Notes: generated by a model from the letters alone, not told the origin. 64,000 nt of DNA from Prochlorococcus sp. AG-409-F19 (GCA_003215795.1 QCJV01000002.1:57945-121944); one strand, 5' to 3'; positions 21,241-32,449 are shown, counted from the stretch's first letter. Numbers and translations: made by a program.

Positions 21241-21987
21241 GTGCAAAAATCTCTAAAGCCTATTTTGACTTCTGGGTTATTTATTCTCTTAACTTTTTTC
21301 TCAGGTAATTTTTCACAAGCTAGAGACATCGAAATCCTAACGCAAGAACTCGAGAAAACTTTTAACACTACTAACAAATTAGACTTATTCAATCTTTTCT
21401 CTGAAGAAATAGCTCGAGATCTAGGACAAAAATATGATGCCTTTCTAAAAGATTTTCCTAATGCCACGTGGAAAATAAAGTTTCTAAAAGAGTTGCCTGA
21501 TGAGCGCCAATTGATTGAAATAACTGTCAAAGGTTCAAAAAAACGAAATGGTCAGAATTACAATCTCATATCAAAGCAAAAACTAGCTATTTCAATAAAT
21601 AATGGGAAAGTGATCAAGAAAGAAACTTTCAGTGACTACTCCATTCTGAAAAGTGGCAATAAAATGCTCAATGTGACTGTTCAGATACCAGATAGCGTTC
21701 TTACTGGAACTATCTATGACATAGATATAATTCTCGAAGAACCTCTTGAAGACTCAATAATTGCTGGTGGTTTAATAGCTATTAATAATAGGGAGTTAAA
21801 GTCCAATAACTCAAACAAAAATATAGAGTTAATGCCATTAGGGTCTGGGGGAATATTTAAAACTGCACGGGCACCACTCAATCCAGGTGAACAAAGATGG
21901 GCTGCGTTAATAGCTCATCCACAAGGCCTTGTCTCTATAACCAAGAAAATTAAAGTAGTATCTTCATCAAATGATTTTAGGCCTTAA
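21241..21987 (+). CDS. Hypothetical exported protein (signal-peptide-like N-terminus)
   Basis: MQKSLKPILTSGLFILLTFFSGNFSQA signal-like segment; no family recognised. Confidence 0.75.
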   Translation: MQKSLKPILTSGLFILLTFFSGNFSQARDIEILTQELEKTFNTTNKLDLFNLFSEEIARDLGQKYDAFLKDFPNATWKIKFLKELPDERQLIEITVKGSKKRNGQNYNLISKQKLAISINNGKVIKKETFSDYSILKSGNKMLNVTVQIPDSVLTGTIYDIDIILEEPLEDSIIAGGLIAINNRELKSNNSNKNIELMPLGSGGIFKTARAPLNPGEQRWAALIAHPQGLVSITKKIKVVSSSNDFRP

Positions 21988-21998
21988 ATATTTTTAAT

Positions 21999-23207
21999 TT
22001 AAAGTTGATCGTCTAATGCAGCTACACCTGGAAGAATTTTTCCTTCAAGCAATTCCAAACTAGCTCCACCACCTGTAGAAATATGAGACATCTTTGATGC
22101 TAAACCAGCCTTTTCTACTGCTGCAACTGAATCACCACCTCCAATAATTGTACAACAGCCTTTTGAACTCAAATCAGCCAATGTCATCGCAATAGCATTA
22201 GTACCTTTTGCAAATTTTTCAAATTCAAAAACACCCATTGGTCCATTCCAAATAACTGTTTTGCAATCTGCTAAAGCATCTTGAAATAACTTTATGGAAT
22301 CTGGTCCGATATCCAAACCCATCCATCCTTCAGGTATGGAGTTGATTTGAGCCAACTGACTATTAGCATCAGGAGCAAAATCATCAGCCAAAAGAACGTC
22401 GGTAGGCAAAAGTAACTCAACACCCTTAAGCTTAGCTTTTTCCTCAAGAGACTTAGCAAGTTCAAGCTTATCCTCTTCAACTAAGCTTTTCCCAACAGAT
22501 AAACCTCTTGCCTTGTAAAAAGTAAAAACCATACCTCCACCAATCAATACCTTGTCACATTTATCAATTAAGGATTCCAAAACACCAATCTTACTACTGA
22601 CCTTGGAACCACCAACAATTGCAACTAAAGGTCTTTTAGGTGAATCAATCGCGCCCTGTAAATATTGAAGCTCTTTTTCCATCAAGTAACCGGCTACGCT
22701 TGGATTCAAATGCTTTGCAACGCCTTCCGTAGATGCATGAGCTCTATGAGCTGCTCCAAAAGCATCGTTAACATAGATTTCTGCCAAAGAAGATAGTTTC
22801 TTTGCAAAATCTAAATCATTCTTTTCTTCCTCAGCTACAAAACGTACATTCTCCAAAAGCACCACATCGCCATTGCTCATTGCATTAACCTTAGATTCAG
22901 CGTCAGAGCCAATGCAACTTTCTGTCTTAATAACATTTTTATCTAATAATTCGCTTAATCTTTTACAGACAGGAGTAAGGCGCATATCTTCATTAACTTT
23001 GCCTTTCGGCCTCCCAAAATGTGCTGCAAGAATAATTTTGGATTGGCTCTCTATTAAATGTTTAATTGTTGGAAGAGCCGCACGGATTCTTGTGTCATCT
23101 GTTATTGAACCTTCTTCATTCAATGGAACATTAAAATCAACTCGAACCAAAACTCTCTTGCCGCATAGCTCCTCTACGCCGAGACTTGAAAGAGAACGTT
23201 TTGCCAT
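21999..23207 (-). CDS. pgk: Phosphoglycerate kinase
   Basis: [66 protein letters not shown]. Confidence 0.99.
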   Translation of the reverse strand: MAKRSLSSLGVEELCGKRVLVRVDFNVPLNEEGSITDDTRIRAALPTIKHLIESQSKIILAAHFGRPKGKVNEDMRLTPVCKRLSELLDKNVIKTESCIGSDAESKVNAMSNGDVVLLENVRFVAEEEKNDLDFAKKLSSLAEIYVNDAFGAAHRAHASTEGVAKHLNPSVAGYLMEKELQYLQGAIDSPKRPLVAIVGGSKVSSKIGVLESLIDKCDKVLIGGGMVFTFYKARGLSVGKSLVEEDKLELAKSLEEKAKLKGVELLLPTDVLLADDFAPDANSQLAQINSIPEGWMGLDIGPDSIKLFQDALADCKTVIWNGPMGVFEFEKFAKGTNAIAMTLADLSSKGCCTIIGGGDSVAAVEKAGLASKMSHISTGGGASLELLEGKILPGVAALDDQL

Positions 23208-23565
23208 GAATTGCCTTTGAATCTTAAAAACTCGGTGAGCCTAACCCAAGAAAGGTATAAATAATTCCACTATCAGCCAGAGAATTCACCTGACCATACT
23301 CCTAAAAACTAAAAAGCATTGATATAACATGAAATTAATTTGTCTCACGGTAGAAACAGTCGTACATTTTTGAACATAAATTCCAAAAATTGCTCGTAAT
23401 TCCTAAGAAGAATCAACATTTCTAATCACATAAAAAAGAGAATCTTTTTAAATTCTGATTTAACTCTCACATCTCTTAAAAGTATTAGTCTAGAAAAAAG
23501 TAATTGAAGCTAGTTTGCCCTAATTTAGTAATTACTCTTGTCCCTTATTGAAGACCTATAGTGCC

Positions 23566-24429
23566 GTGAGCACCCAAATTATCCAGTGGTATCCAGGCCA
23601 CATAGCCAAAGCAGAAAGACAACTTAATCTCAGTCTTGCAAAAGTAGACCTTGTTATAGAAGTTAGAGATGCTCGTATCCCACGGTCCACTTCTCACCCA
23701 TGTCTTCAAAAATGGATAAAAAACAAAAAACATCTGTTAGTGCTTAACCGTAGAGATATGATCCATTCAACATCATTATCAGCCTGGGATAATTGGTTTA
23801 GACAGCAAGGACAAAAAGCACTATGGTGCAATGCAAAAGATGGAACTGGTACTAAACAAATCAAAGAAGCCGCAATACAACTAGGCCAAGAGTTAAATGA
23901 TCGTCGTAAATCAAGAGGGATGCAACAAAGAGCAGTTAGAGCACTTACTCTTGGTTTCCCTAATGTTGGCAAATCAGCTCTAATAAATAGATTAGTTAAT
24001 AGAAAAGTCGTACAAAGTTCTAGACGTGCAGGTGTCACACGATCTTTAAGATGGGTACGTGTTGGACAACAACTTGACTTACTTGATGCACCTGGGGTGC
24101 TGCCAAGTCGCTTAGAGAATCAAGAAGCAGCATTGAGGCTTGCGTTGTGCGATGATATTGGTCAGGCATCATACGATGTGGAATCTGTTGCAATAAGATT
24201 TCTAAGGATAATAGAACAATGTGAGCAACCACGTTTTTCTATTAAACCTTGCCATGTTCTCGAACAACGTTATGGAATCAAACTTAAAGAAGCTAAACAG
24301 AATGCACACCTATGGTTAAAAAGTGCAGCTGACCATCATACGTCAGGGAATACCAATCGAATGGCCCAACGTTTGTTAGATGATTTCCGGAAAAACTTAA
24401 TTGGTCCTATTTCGTTAGAGCTTCCTTAA
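23566..24429 (+). CDS. Ribosome biogenesis GTPase A (YlqF/RbgA family)
   Basis: Circularly permuted GTPase: IQWYPGHIAKAERQL, NRRDM, GFPNVGKSALINRL, LLDAPGVLPS. GTG start at 23566 preferred over TTG at 23548. Confidence 0.93.
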   Translation: MSTQIIQWYPGHIAKAERQLNLSLAKVDLVIEVRDARIPRSTSHPCLQKWIKNKKHLLVLNRRDMIHSTSLSAWDNWFRQQGQKALWCNAKDGTGTKQIKEAAIQLGQELNDRRKSRGMQQRAVRALTLGFPNVGKSALINRLVNRKVVQSSRRAGVTRSLRWVRVGQQLDLLDAPGVLPSRLENQEAALRLALCDDIGQASYDVESVAIRFLRIIEQCEQPRFSIKPCHVLEQRYGIKLKEAKQNAHLWLKSAADHHTSGNTNRMAQRLLDDFRKNLIGPISLELP

Positions 24430-25385
24430 TGCCTGAAAATCAAGAACAAGACTTTGGGATAGGGAAAGGAGAGCTTGTGATACTTCGCTATCTAAGACCA
24501 TTGCCAATGCGCTTAGATCGTTGGCTAGTGAGCCAACGTCCAGAGCAAAGTAGAGCAAGAATTCAAAAGTTCATTGAAAATGGTTTAGTCCTCGTTAACG
24601 GAAAGCACGGCAAAGCCAAAACCCCTCTTCGAAAAAATGATGAAATTAAAGTATGGATACTCCCACCTGAACCTCTACCCTATCTTAAACCAGAGGAAAT
24701 AGATTTGAACATCCTTTATGAAGATGAACACCTCATAATCATTAATAAGCAAGCAGGTTTAACGGTTCACCCAGCACCAGGTAATAAAAGTGGGACATTA
24801 GTTAATGGTTTACTACACCACTGTCGCGATCTTCCTGGAATTAACGGTAAGCTTCGACCTGGTATCGTGCACAGACTAGATAAAGACACTACGGGTTGCA
24901 TTGCAGTAGCCAAAAGCCAAGAAGCCTTAGTCAATTTACAGGTACAAATTCAAAAAAGAATTGCTTCTCGTCAATACTTAGCATTAGTGCATGGGGTGCC
25001 AGATGGCGATAAAGGGATGATCGTAGGTGCTATTGGTCGCCATCCGGTCGATAGAAAAAAATATGCAGTGGTCAATGATGCCTCCGGGAGATATGCTTGT
25101 ACCCATTGGGAGCTAAAAGAAAGATTGGGTGATTACTCTCTTCTAAGATTCAAACTAGATACTGGTCGTACTCATCAGATTCGTGTGCATTCTGCTCATA
25201 TCGGCCATCCAATACTTGGAGATGCAACTTATAGTCGTTGTAAAAAATTACCAACAAATCTTGCAGGTCAAGTATTACATGCCGTGCACCTTGGCATAAG
25301 GCATCCTATTTCAAATAAAGAGATGTTTTTCGAGGCTCCCTTGCCAGATGAATTCCTTAAAATTCTTTCTATTTTGCGCAAGTAA
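24429..25385 (+). CDS. RluA/RluD-family 23S rRNA pseudouridine synthase
   Basis: S4-like N-terminal domain; GIVHRLDKDTTGCIAVAKS, DTGRTHQIRVHSAHIGHPILGD. Confidence 0.95.
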   Translation: MPENQEQDFGIGKGELVILRYLRPLPMRLDRWLVSQRPEQSRARIQKFIENGLVLVNGKHGKAKTPLRKNDEIKVWILPPEPLPYLKPEEIDLNILYEDEHLIIINKQAGLTVHPAPGNKSGTLVNGLLHHCRDLPGINGKLRPGIVHRLDKDTTGCIAVAKSQEALVNLQVQIQKRIASRQYLALVHGVPDGDKGMIVGAIGRHPVDRKKYAVVNDASGRYACTHWELKERLGDYSLLRFKLDTGRTHQIRVHSAHIGHPILGDATYSRCKKLPTNLAGQVLHAVHLGIRHPISNKEMFFEAPLPDEFLKILSILRK

Positions 25386-25393
25386 GATATCGC

Positions 25394-27016
25394 TTAAGGA
25401 GTCGAAAAAATTGTTGGTGAAAAACGAACTAATTCCTTTGTAAGTAGAGACTTAGGAGTTTGGAATACTTGCTCCGCAGGACCTTCCTCCACAATTCGAC
25501 CTCTCTCAAGAACAATTACCCTATGACAAAAAGAGCTGGCCACAGATAAGTCATGTGTAACAAAGATAATTGCTAATCCAAGGTTCTTCTGTAGCAAACG
25601 AAGTAAGCTCAAAATATCTGACTGAATTTCCAGATCCAACATACTGATACTTTCATCACAGATGAGAACTTTAGGAGATAAGGATAATGATCTAGCGATT
25701 GCGACTCTCTGTTGCTGACCTCCAGAGAGATGTTCTGGTAGGCGATTAATAAAATTATCTACTGGAGTTAGACCAACTTGTTGTAATAATAAGCGAACTT
25801 TTTCTTTCACACTAGTTTTTGTTGCCAAATCATGAAGCAACAGAGGATCCGAGATTGCTTCTAAAACAGTCATTTTAGGGTTCAGAGAAGCAAAGGGATC
25901 TTGGAAAACCATCTGCAACGATTGCCGGAAAACCTTTAAATCACTTCCCTTTAAATTTGCAAGATTTGTTCCTAGTAATTTAACTTCTCCACCTCTAATT
26001 GGGATTAAACCTAAAAGAGCTCGGCATAATGTGCTTTTACCACACCCAGATACTCCTACTACCCCTAAAGTTTCTCCTTTACGCAATGAAAAGCTTACTT
26101 CATCAATGCTCCTAACCCAACTTGGTTTCCAAGGCGTCCCTCCCAATGCATGCCAGCAACGTAATCGGTCGACTTCTAAAACAACTGTCTCCCCTGGCTT
26201 TACAAGAGGAGTTGATTCCTCACGTATTTTTGCTGCAGCAACTAACCTCTTAGCGATAGAAGATCTAGGTGAATCTATTAGTTGCTGAGTAGGACAATCT
26301 TCTACAATTCTACCTTGATCAATAATTGCCATTCTTGAACACCATCTCGAGGCGATTGCAAGATCATGCGTAATAAGTAAAAGGGAACTTCCTAGCTCGT
26401 CACAAAGAAAACTTAATTCACCCATAATTTGACTAGCAATTGACACATCAAGGCTAGAAGTTGGTTCATCAGCAATTATCAATGGTGGGTTCAAAGCAAT
26501 GGCTAAAGCAATGGCCACCCGTTGGCGCATACCACCACTAAACTCATGGGGGTATGAATTGAAACGTTGTGGATTAATTCCAACTTTATCCAGTAATTCT
26601 TCAGCTCTAATTCTTATTAAAGAGGGTGATTGGTCTGGCTGATGAGCATACAAAGTATCAATAAGATGTTCTCCAATGGTCATTAAGGGATTCAGACGAG
26701 TTCCAGGATCCTGAAAAACTAATCCAATTAATTCTCCTCGCAATTTATGCAAAGCCTCATTGGATATTGTCAGTAAGTTATTACCACTCAACAAAATTTC
26801 CCCTCTGCAAATGCTCCCCGGTGGAATTATTTGTAATAAGGCCTTAGCTACAGTACTTTTACCACAGCCTGAACTTCCAAGCAATGCAAGGCGTTCTCCA
26901 CAAGCCATATTCAAATTCAATTCTTCTAAAACCCACTTCTTACTATGTGGATACGAGACACTCAAATCTTTAATATTTAAGACATCCTTTTGAGAACAAT
27001 TCATAAATTTCAGCAA
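25394..27016 (-). CDS. Dipeptide/oligopeptide-type ABC transporter, two fused ATP-binding domains
   Basis: Two Walker A (GSSGCGKSTVAK, GVSGCGKSTLCR) and two ABC signatures (FSGGMRQRVAIA, LSGGQQQRVAIA). Confidence 0.95.
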   Translation of the reverse strand: MLKFMNCSQKDVLNIKDLSVSYPHSKKWVLEELNLNMACGERLALLGSSGCGKSTVAKALLQIIPPGSICRGEILLSGNNLLTISNEALHKLRGELIGLVFQDPGTRLNPLMTIGEHLIDTLYAHQPDQSPSLIRIRAEELLDKVGINPQRFNSYPHEFSGGMRQRVAIALAIALNPPLIIADEPTSSLDVSIASQIMGELSFLCDELGSSLLLITHDLAIASRWCSRMAIIDQGRIVEDCPTQQLIDSPRSSIAKRLVAAAKIREESTPLVKPGETVVLEVDRLRCWHALGGTPWKPSWVRSIDEVSFSLRKGETLGVVGVSGCGKSTLCRALLGLIPIRGGEVKLLGTNLANLKGSDLKVFRQSLQMVFQDPFASLNPKMTVLEAISDPLLLHDLATKTSVKEKVRLLLQQVGLTPVDNFINRLPEHLSGGQQQRVAIARSLSLSPKVLICDESISMLDLEIQSDILSLLRLLQKNLGLAIIFVTHDLSVASSFCHRVIVLERGRIVEEGPAEQVFQTPKSLLTKELVRFSPTIFSTP

Positions 27017-27059
27017 GGCTGCTTAAGCCTGAATAAGATGAGTTAACCCACCGGGTCAA

Positions 27060-29390
27060 ATGTTAAACGCCTCTTCTGCGTCTAATACTACACAGACCAA
27101 ATTGGCCTGGGAGTTAAGCATGTCTGATGAACCTTTACTGAGAGAAGATCTCATTAGAAGTTCTGATGATTATGGCATCCCACTACCAGAATGGTTGAAA
27201 AATTGCATCAAGCAAGTCCCAACTCCTCTAGGAGAATGCTGCCCAGCTGACTCAGAAGCATTATTAGCATCAGCTTTTGATTTAGCATTTCGACTACATA
27301 AAGGTCAATTTAGAGCAAGTGGTGACCCATATATAATTCACCCTGTTGCAGTGGCCAACCTCCTCAAAGAGATTGGCGCCAGTCCAAAAGTCATAGCAGC
27401 AGGTTTTCTGCATGATGTTGTTGAAGATACAAATATTTCTCTTGATCAATTAGAAGAATATTTTGGAATTGAAGTTAGAAGCTTAGTTGAAGGAGTTACC
27501 AAGTTAGGAGGAATTCATTTCCCTAATAGAACCGAAGCTCAAGCTGAAAACCTCCGCAAAATGTTTCTAGCAATGGCTAGTGATATACGTGTAGTTCTTG
27601 TAAAGCTGGCAGATAGATTGCATAACATGCGAACCATAGATGCCTTGCAACGTGACAAGCAAGAGAGAATTGCTCTTGAAACACGAGAAATCTATGCACC
27701 CTTAGCCAATCGACTGGGGATAGGTCGCTTTAAATGGGAATTAGAAGACCTTGCATTTAAACTTCTTGAGCCAAATGCATATAAGAAAATACAACAAGAA
27801 GTGGTAACAAAACGCAGTGAAAGAGAAGAGCGTTTAAAAAAAACAGTTGAGTCACTTAAAACCCGCTTAATTGAATCAGGTCTAAATGATTGTGAAATCA
27901 CCGGACGTCCAAAACACTTATTTGGAATATGGAGCAAAATGCAACGCCAAGATAAAGAGTTTCATGAGATTTACGACGTTGCAGCACTTCGAATTATTGT
28001 TCCTAATTTAGAAACTTGCTATAGAGCATTAGCTGTTGTTCACGATACATTCAGGCCAATCCCAGGTCGTTTCAAAGATTATATAGGACTACCCAAACCA
28101 AATGGCTATCAATCACTTCATACAGCCGTAATTGGTAGACATAGACCAATAGAAGTACAAATAAGGACGTCTGAGATGCATCAAGTTGCTGAGTTTGGAA
28201 TTGCCGCGCACTGGAAATACAAAGAAGGTGGTTCTCCAGCTTCAGGCAACACAGAGCGGTTCAACTGGCTTAGACAACTGGTTGACTGGCAACAAGAAGA
28301 AGGTAGCTCTGATCACAATGACTATCTTTCATCTATTAAAGAAGATTTATTTGATGAAGAAGTATTTGTATTTACACCTAAAGGAGATGTTGTAGGCCTC
28401 CGAAAAGGCTCAACTGCAATAGATTTTGCTTATCGGATTCACTCTGAGATCGGCAACCATTGTCATGGCACTCGAATTAATGACAAGCTTTGTACATTGA
28501 CTACTCCATTAAACAATGGCGATTTTGTGGAAATTATTACAAGCAAGACAGCTCACCCTAGTCTTGATTGGTTGAACTATGTAGCAACTCCTACAGCAAG
28601 AAATCGCATAAGACAATGGTATAAAATTAGTCATAGAGATGAAACAATTCAGAGAGGTAAAGATCTACTAGAGAGGGATCTAGGTAGAAAAGGCTTTGAC
28701 ACATTACTCAATGGTGAGGCAATGAAAAAAGTAGCGGATAGATGCAATCTGAAATCAACCGATGATCTACTTGCTGCTCTTGGTTTTGGTGCAATTACAC
28801 TTCATCAAGTTCTTAATCGTCTAAGGGAGGAAATACGTCTTCAAAATATAACTACTTTATCTGCAGAAAAGAAGGATGAAGTAGTTGAACATATAGCAAG
28901 TCAGCAAGACACATTAACGCCGAGCAAATCTTCGCCCAAAAACTCTCCAATTATTGGCTTAGAAGGGCTTGAATATCGACTAGGTGGTTGTTGCAGTCCT
29001 CTCCCAGGAGAAGAAATCTTGGGTACTGTTGCTCTTGGAAATCATGGGATCACCATACATCGACAGGATTGTATAAATTTAGAATCAGTTCCAAATGCAA
29101 GACGTTTACCTGTGAGTTGGAATAATGATGAGCTTACTCAAAGCAATAAATTCTCTACGCAAATCAGGATTGAAGTCATTGACAGAGTAGGTGTTTTAAA
29201 AGACATCTTGATGCGTCTTTCAGATAATGGGATAAATGTGAGTGATGCACGTGTGCAAACTTCTTCTGGGAAGCCAGCTTGTATTGACCTCAAAATCGAG
29301 TTAAAAAATGCTGAGCAACTTTTGCTAACCATAAATAAGATTCGTGCTATGGCAGATGTTCTTGATATTGCTCGCACAGGCCAAAATTAA
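27060..29390 (+). CDS. spoT: Bifunctional (p)ppGpp synthetase/hydrolase (RelA/SpoT)
   Basis: HD domain (FLHDVVEDTNISL), synthetase motifs (FGIWSKMQRQ, DYIGLPKPNGYQSLHT), TGS and ACT-like C-terminus. Confidence 0.97.
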   Translation: MLNASSASNTTQTKLAWELSMSDEPLLREDLIRSSDDYGIPLPEWLKNCIKQVPTPLGECCPADSEALLASAFDLAFRLHKGQFRASGDPYIIHPVAVANLLKEIGASPKVIAAGFLHDVVEDTNISLDQLEEYFGIEVRSLVEGVTKLGGIHFPNRTEAQAENLRKMFLAMASDIRVVLVKLADRLHNMRTIDALQRDKQERIALETREIYAPLANRLGIGRFKWELEDLAFKLLEPNAYKKIQQEVVTKRSEREERLKKTVESLKTRLIESGLNDCEITGRPKHLFGIWSKMQRQDKEFHEIYDVAALRIIVPNLETCYRALAVVHDTFRPIPGRFKDYIGLPKPNGYQSLHTAVIGRHRPIEVQIRTSEMHQVAEFGIAAHWKYKEGGSPASGNTERFNWLRQLVDWQQEEGSSDHNDYLSSIKEDLFDEEVFVFTPKGDVVGLRKGSTAIDFAYRIHSEIGNHCHGTRINDKLCTLTTPLNNGDFVEIITSKTAHPSLDWLNYVATPTARNRIRQWYKISHRDETIQRGKDLLERDLGRKGFDTLLNGEAMKKVADRCNLKSTDDLLAALGFGAITLHQVLNRLREEIRLQNITTLSAEKKDEVVEHIASQQDTLTPSKSSPKNSPIIGLEGLEYRLGGCCSPLPGEEILGTVALGNHGITIHRQDCINLESVPNARRLPVSWNNDELTQSNKFSTQIRIEVIDRVGVLKDILMRLSDNGINVSDARVQTSSGKPACIDLKIELKNAEQLLLTINKIRAMADVLDIARTGQN

Positions 29391-29435
29391 TATCTAGGGG
29401 CTGAAGATTCCTTGAGATTTTAGAAAGTAGACAAC

Positions 29436-29473
29436 TCCACATTAAGAAATAAATTCGTATCTCTTAATGTGGA
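29436..29473. repeat. 12-bp perfect inverted repeat, 14-nt loop, between convergent genes
   Basis: TCCACATTAAGA aataaattcgtatc TCTTAATGTGGA in the spoT / DUF2062 convergent gap. Confidence 0.8.
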
Positions 29474-29555
29474 ATAGTTACATTCTCAAACCATGAATTA
29501 CATTTTCGGACTAATTATTTTTTGAACCATTTGGAGTTGAACCAAATCAATCACT

Positions 29556-30038
29556 TTATCGATGCCTATGGGACATTTTAATAGTACTTTTCTTTGAACA
29601 TAATTTAAAGAGCATATACGAAATGAGACCAGAAATTAAACCTAAAAGTAATCCCACCATTATTGAACCAAGTAATATCCTATTACTAATTACCCAACCA
29701 TGATTCCACATCTGCCGCTGAGTCAATCCCACAAAATTATTAAATTCTCTTTCTCTGCCCAAAAATAATGAACCAATCTTATAGTTAAACCAATAAAGAG
29801 GAATATATGTTAAGGGGTTACTGATCCATGTCCCAATAACAGCCAGCAAATGATTACCTTTCAGCAAACTAGCCAAGCATACCCCGATCAAGGATTGCAA
29901 TCCAAAAAAAGGGAAACAACCACTAAAAACACCAACAGCTATTCCACGTGCTCTCTTGGCAGGTGTTCCTTCAATTTCCCAAAGCAATCGCAACAAGCGT
30001 TGAAATTTGTTGGACCACTTAAAGAGGTATCTGAACAT
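29556..30038 (-). CDS. DUF2062-type membrane protein
   Basis: ARGIAVGVFSGCFPFFGLQSLIGVCLASLLKGNHLLAVIGTWISNPLTYIPLYWFNYKIGSLFLG. Confidence 0.88.
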   Translation of the reverse strand: MFRYLFKWSNKFQRLLRLLWEIEGTPAKRARGIAVGVFSGCFPFFGLQSLIGVCLASLLKGNHLLAVIGTWISNPLTYIPLYWFNYKIGSLFLGREREFNNFVGLTQRQMWNHGWVISNRILLGSIMVGLLLGLISGLISYMLFKLCSKKSTIKMSHRHR

Positions 30039-30100
30039 TTCGAATCCTTAAATGTGCTGCTGCAAAGTACGACTGTAATCGTAGAGAAAAATCTAATAAT

Positions 30101-31474
30101 TTGTTTATGAATCTGACAAATCCTACAGAGGAAACAATCGCTGCTATTGCTTCAGCAGTCTCACCAGGAGAAGGCGCCATTGCAATTGTCAAAATATCTG
30201 GGCCTTTAGCAAGGCAAGTTGTATCAACTATTGTTCGAGTCCCAGGGAAACAAGAATGGAAAAGCCACTCAATTCTTTATGGATACGTAATCAATCAAAA
30301 AACAAAAAAAAAGATCGATGAAGTTTTAATATTAATAATGGATGGTCCAAGGAGTTATACAGGAGAAGATGTAGTAGAGATTCATTGCCATGGAGGTTTA
30401 ATAGCAGTTCAGCAAACACTTGAACAAGTATTAATTCAGCCCCATACAAGAAGAGCATTCCCCGGAGAATTCAGTCAGCGCGCAGTTTTAAATGGACGAC
30501 TTGATCTTACTCAAGCAGAAGCTATTCACGAATTGATAAGTGCCCGAACTCAAAAAGCTGCTCAATTAGCGATGGCAGGAATTGATGGTGATATTAGCAA
30601 TGTTATAAAGGAAATAAAAAACAAGCTTATTGATCAACTTGGTGAGATTGAAGCAAGAATTGATTTTGAGGAAGATCTACCAGCACTAAATTCGAAGACC
30701 CTATTTGCTGATTTAATGCTAATTCGAGACCAATTAAGTCAACTTATTTCAGATGCAAAGCAAGGCTGCTTAATTCGTAATGGATTAAAAGTTGCACTTA
30801 TTGGGTCACCTAATGTAGGGAAAAGTTCTCTACTCAATTTTTTCAGTAAACAAGAAAAGGCTATCGTCACAAACGTGCCTGGCACTACAAGAGATCTTAT
30901 AGAAAGTGAAGTTATTTTAAAAGGAATTCCAATCACCCTTCTTGATACTGCTGGTATTCGAGAAACAAATGATGCAATAGAAAAGATTGGAATCGCACGA
31001 AGCCATAAAGCTTTAGAAACTGCAGATGCAGTGATACTGATTTTTGATGTTAGTCAAGGTTGGACAACTAATGACCAAAAACTCCTGGAGCAAATCCCAA
31101 CAGACACACCTAAGCTTTTAGTTGGAAATAAGTCTGATCTTCAAAGCCAGGCTTTAGGCTCCAAAGCAGATGCGACTATGAGTGCATTAACTGGTGAAGG
31201 AGGAGAGGAAGTAATTATGAAATTGTTAAAGATTTGTGGGGCTAATGCAACATCAGGAGTAGAAATTGCACTTAACCAAAGGCAACTTGATCTTGTAACA
31301 GATGCCCTAAACGCCATTGATCAAATAACGGTGGTCGTCACACAACAATTACCATGGGATTTCTGGACCATTGATCTAAGAGAAGCTATCTACAAATTAA
31401 ATGAAGTAACTGGGGAAGACATCACAGAAGTATTACTAGACCGAATATTTGCAAGATTTTGTATCGGCAAGTAA
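30101..31474 (+). CDS. mnmE: tRNA modification GTPase MnmE (TrmE)
   Basis: EETIAAIASAVSPGEGAIAIVKISG, GSPNVGKSSLLN, DTAGIRET, C-terminal FARFCIGK. Confidence 0.98.
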   Translation: MFMNLTNPTEETIAAIASAVSPGEGAIAIVKISGPLARQVVSTIVRVPGKQEWKSHSILYGYVINQKTKKKIDEVLILIMDGPRSYTGEDVVEIHCHGGLIAVQQTLEQVLIQPHTRRAFPGEFSQRAVLNGRLDLTQAEAIHELISARTQKAAQLAMAGIDGDISNVIKEIKNKLIDQLGEIEARIDFEEDLPALNSKTLFADLMLIRDQLSQLISDAKQGCLIRNGLKVALIGSPNVGKSSLLNFFSKQEKAIVTNVPGTTRDLIESEVILKGIPITLLDTAGIRETNDAIEKIGIARSHKALETADAVILIFDVSQGWTTNDQKLLEQIPTDTPKLLVGNKSDLQSQALGSKADATMSALTGEGGEEVIMKLLKICGANATSGVEIALNQRQLDLVTDALNAIDQITVVVTQQLPWDFWTIDLREAIYKLNEVTGEDITEVLLDRIFARFCIGK

Positions 31475-31579
31475 AACAACTTATTATTGAACAATGAATT
31501 ATTACTCTCTTAAAAAATCACCAATTCATCAGGCTCCTAAACCTCCTCTAATCAAATCTTTGTTCTATCTATTGGACTT

Positions 31580-32449
31580 TTGAATATAATTACACCAACA
31601 ATTAAACATCTGTTAGATACGTGGCTTGATGAAGATTTAGGCCGAGGAGATCTCACTCAAGCAGGTATTAACAGTAACGAGGTTGTAAATGCGCATTGGG
31701 AATGCAAGCAAGAGGGTATCTTCTGTGGAGGAGGGCTTGTGAAATGTCTGTTTAGTCAGCTTGATCCATCAGTCACCATACTTCTACATAAAGCTGATGG
31801 GGAAAGTTTCATGCATGGTGAAAGAGTAATAGAATTAAATGGACCCGTCTCTTCGCTCTTAGCTGGTGAGCGAACAGCTCTAAACTTAGCCATGCACCTC
31901 TCTGGGATAGCTACAACAACTAACAAACTAGTTTCAGAGCTGAAAGGTACGGGAGTTCTTTTAGCAGATACAAGAAAAACGACACCAGGACTTCGACAAT
32001 TAGAAAAATATGCTGTGAGATGTGGAGGAGGCATTAATCATCGCTTAGGCCTAGATGATGCTGCGATGTTAAAAGAGAACCACATCGCATGGAGTAATGG
32101 GATAGAAAAATCTATCAAGAGTCTAAGGAAAAACATCCCTTGGACCAGTAAGATTATTGTTGAAGCTGAAACAGAGCAACAAGCAAAAGAAGCAGTTTTA
32201 GCTGGAGCTGATGGAGTCCTTCTTGATGAGATGTCAGTTACAAATATACAAAAACTAGTGCCTCAATTACGAGCCCTCGCAAAACAAGCATCTAGACAAG
32301 TCGTGATCGAGGCATCTGGTATCAATCCCAAAGAAATTAAGAATTATGCATCTACGGGAATTGACATTATTTCAAGTAGTGCACCAATTACTAAAAGTAC
32401 TTGGATTGATTTCAGTATGCGATTTAGTGAGAAAGGAGAAAGCAAATAA
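31580..32449 (+). CDS. nadC: Nicotinate-nucleotide pyrophosphorylase (carboxylating)
   Basis: [60 protein letters not shown] start. Confidence 0.97.
   Translation: MNIITPTIKHLLDTWLDEDLGRGDLTQAGINSNEVVNAHWECKQEGIFCGGGLVKCLFSQLDPSVTILLHKADGESFMHGERVIELNGPVSSLLAGERTALNLAMHLSGIATTTNKLVSELKGTGVLLADTRKTTPGLRQLEKYAVRCGGGINHRLGLDDAAMLKENHIAWSNGIEKSIKSLRKNIPWTSKIIVEAETEQQAKEAVLAGADGVLLDEMSVTNIQKLVPQLRALAKQASRQVVIEASGINPKEIKNYASTGIDIISSSAPITKSTWIDFSMRFSEKGESK

Noticed and set aside
23351-23366. Possible NtcA-like GTA...TAC site upstream of the RbgA-like gene
   Set aside because: Spacing is 10 nt rather than the required 8 (GTA-N8-TAC).
23220-23565. Long gap between pgk and the RbgA-like gene as a possible ncRNA or tRNA locus
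   Set aside because: No tRNA-like T-arm, no strong hairpin and no U-tract terminator seen; an ncRNA cannot be excluded but is unsupported.
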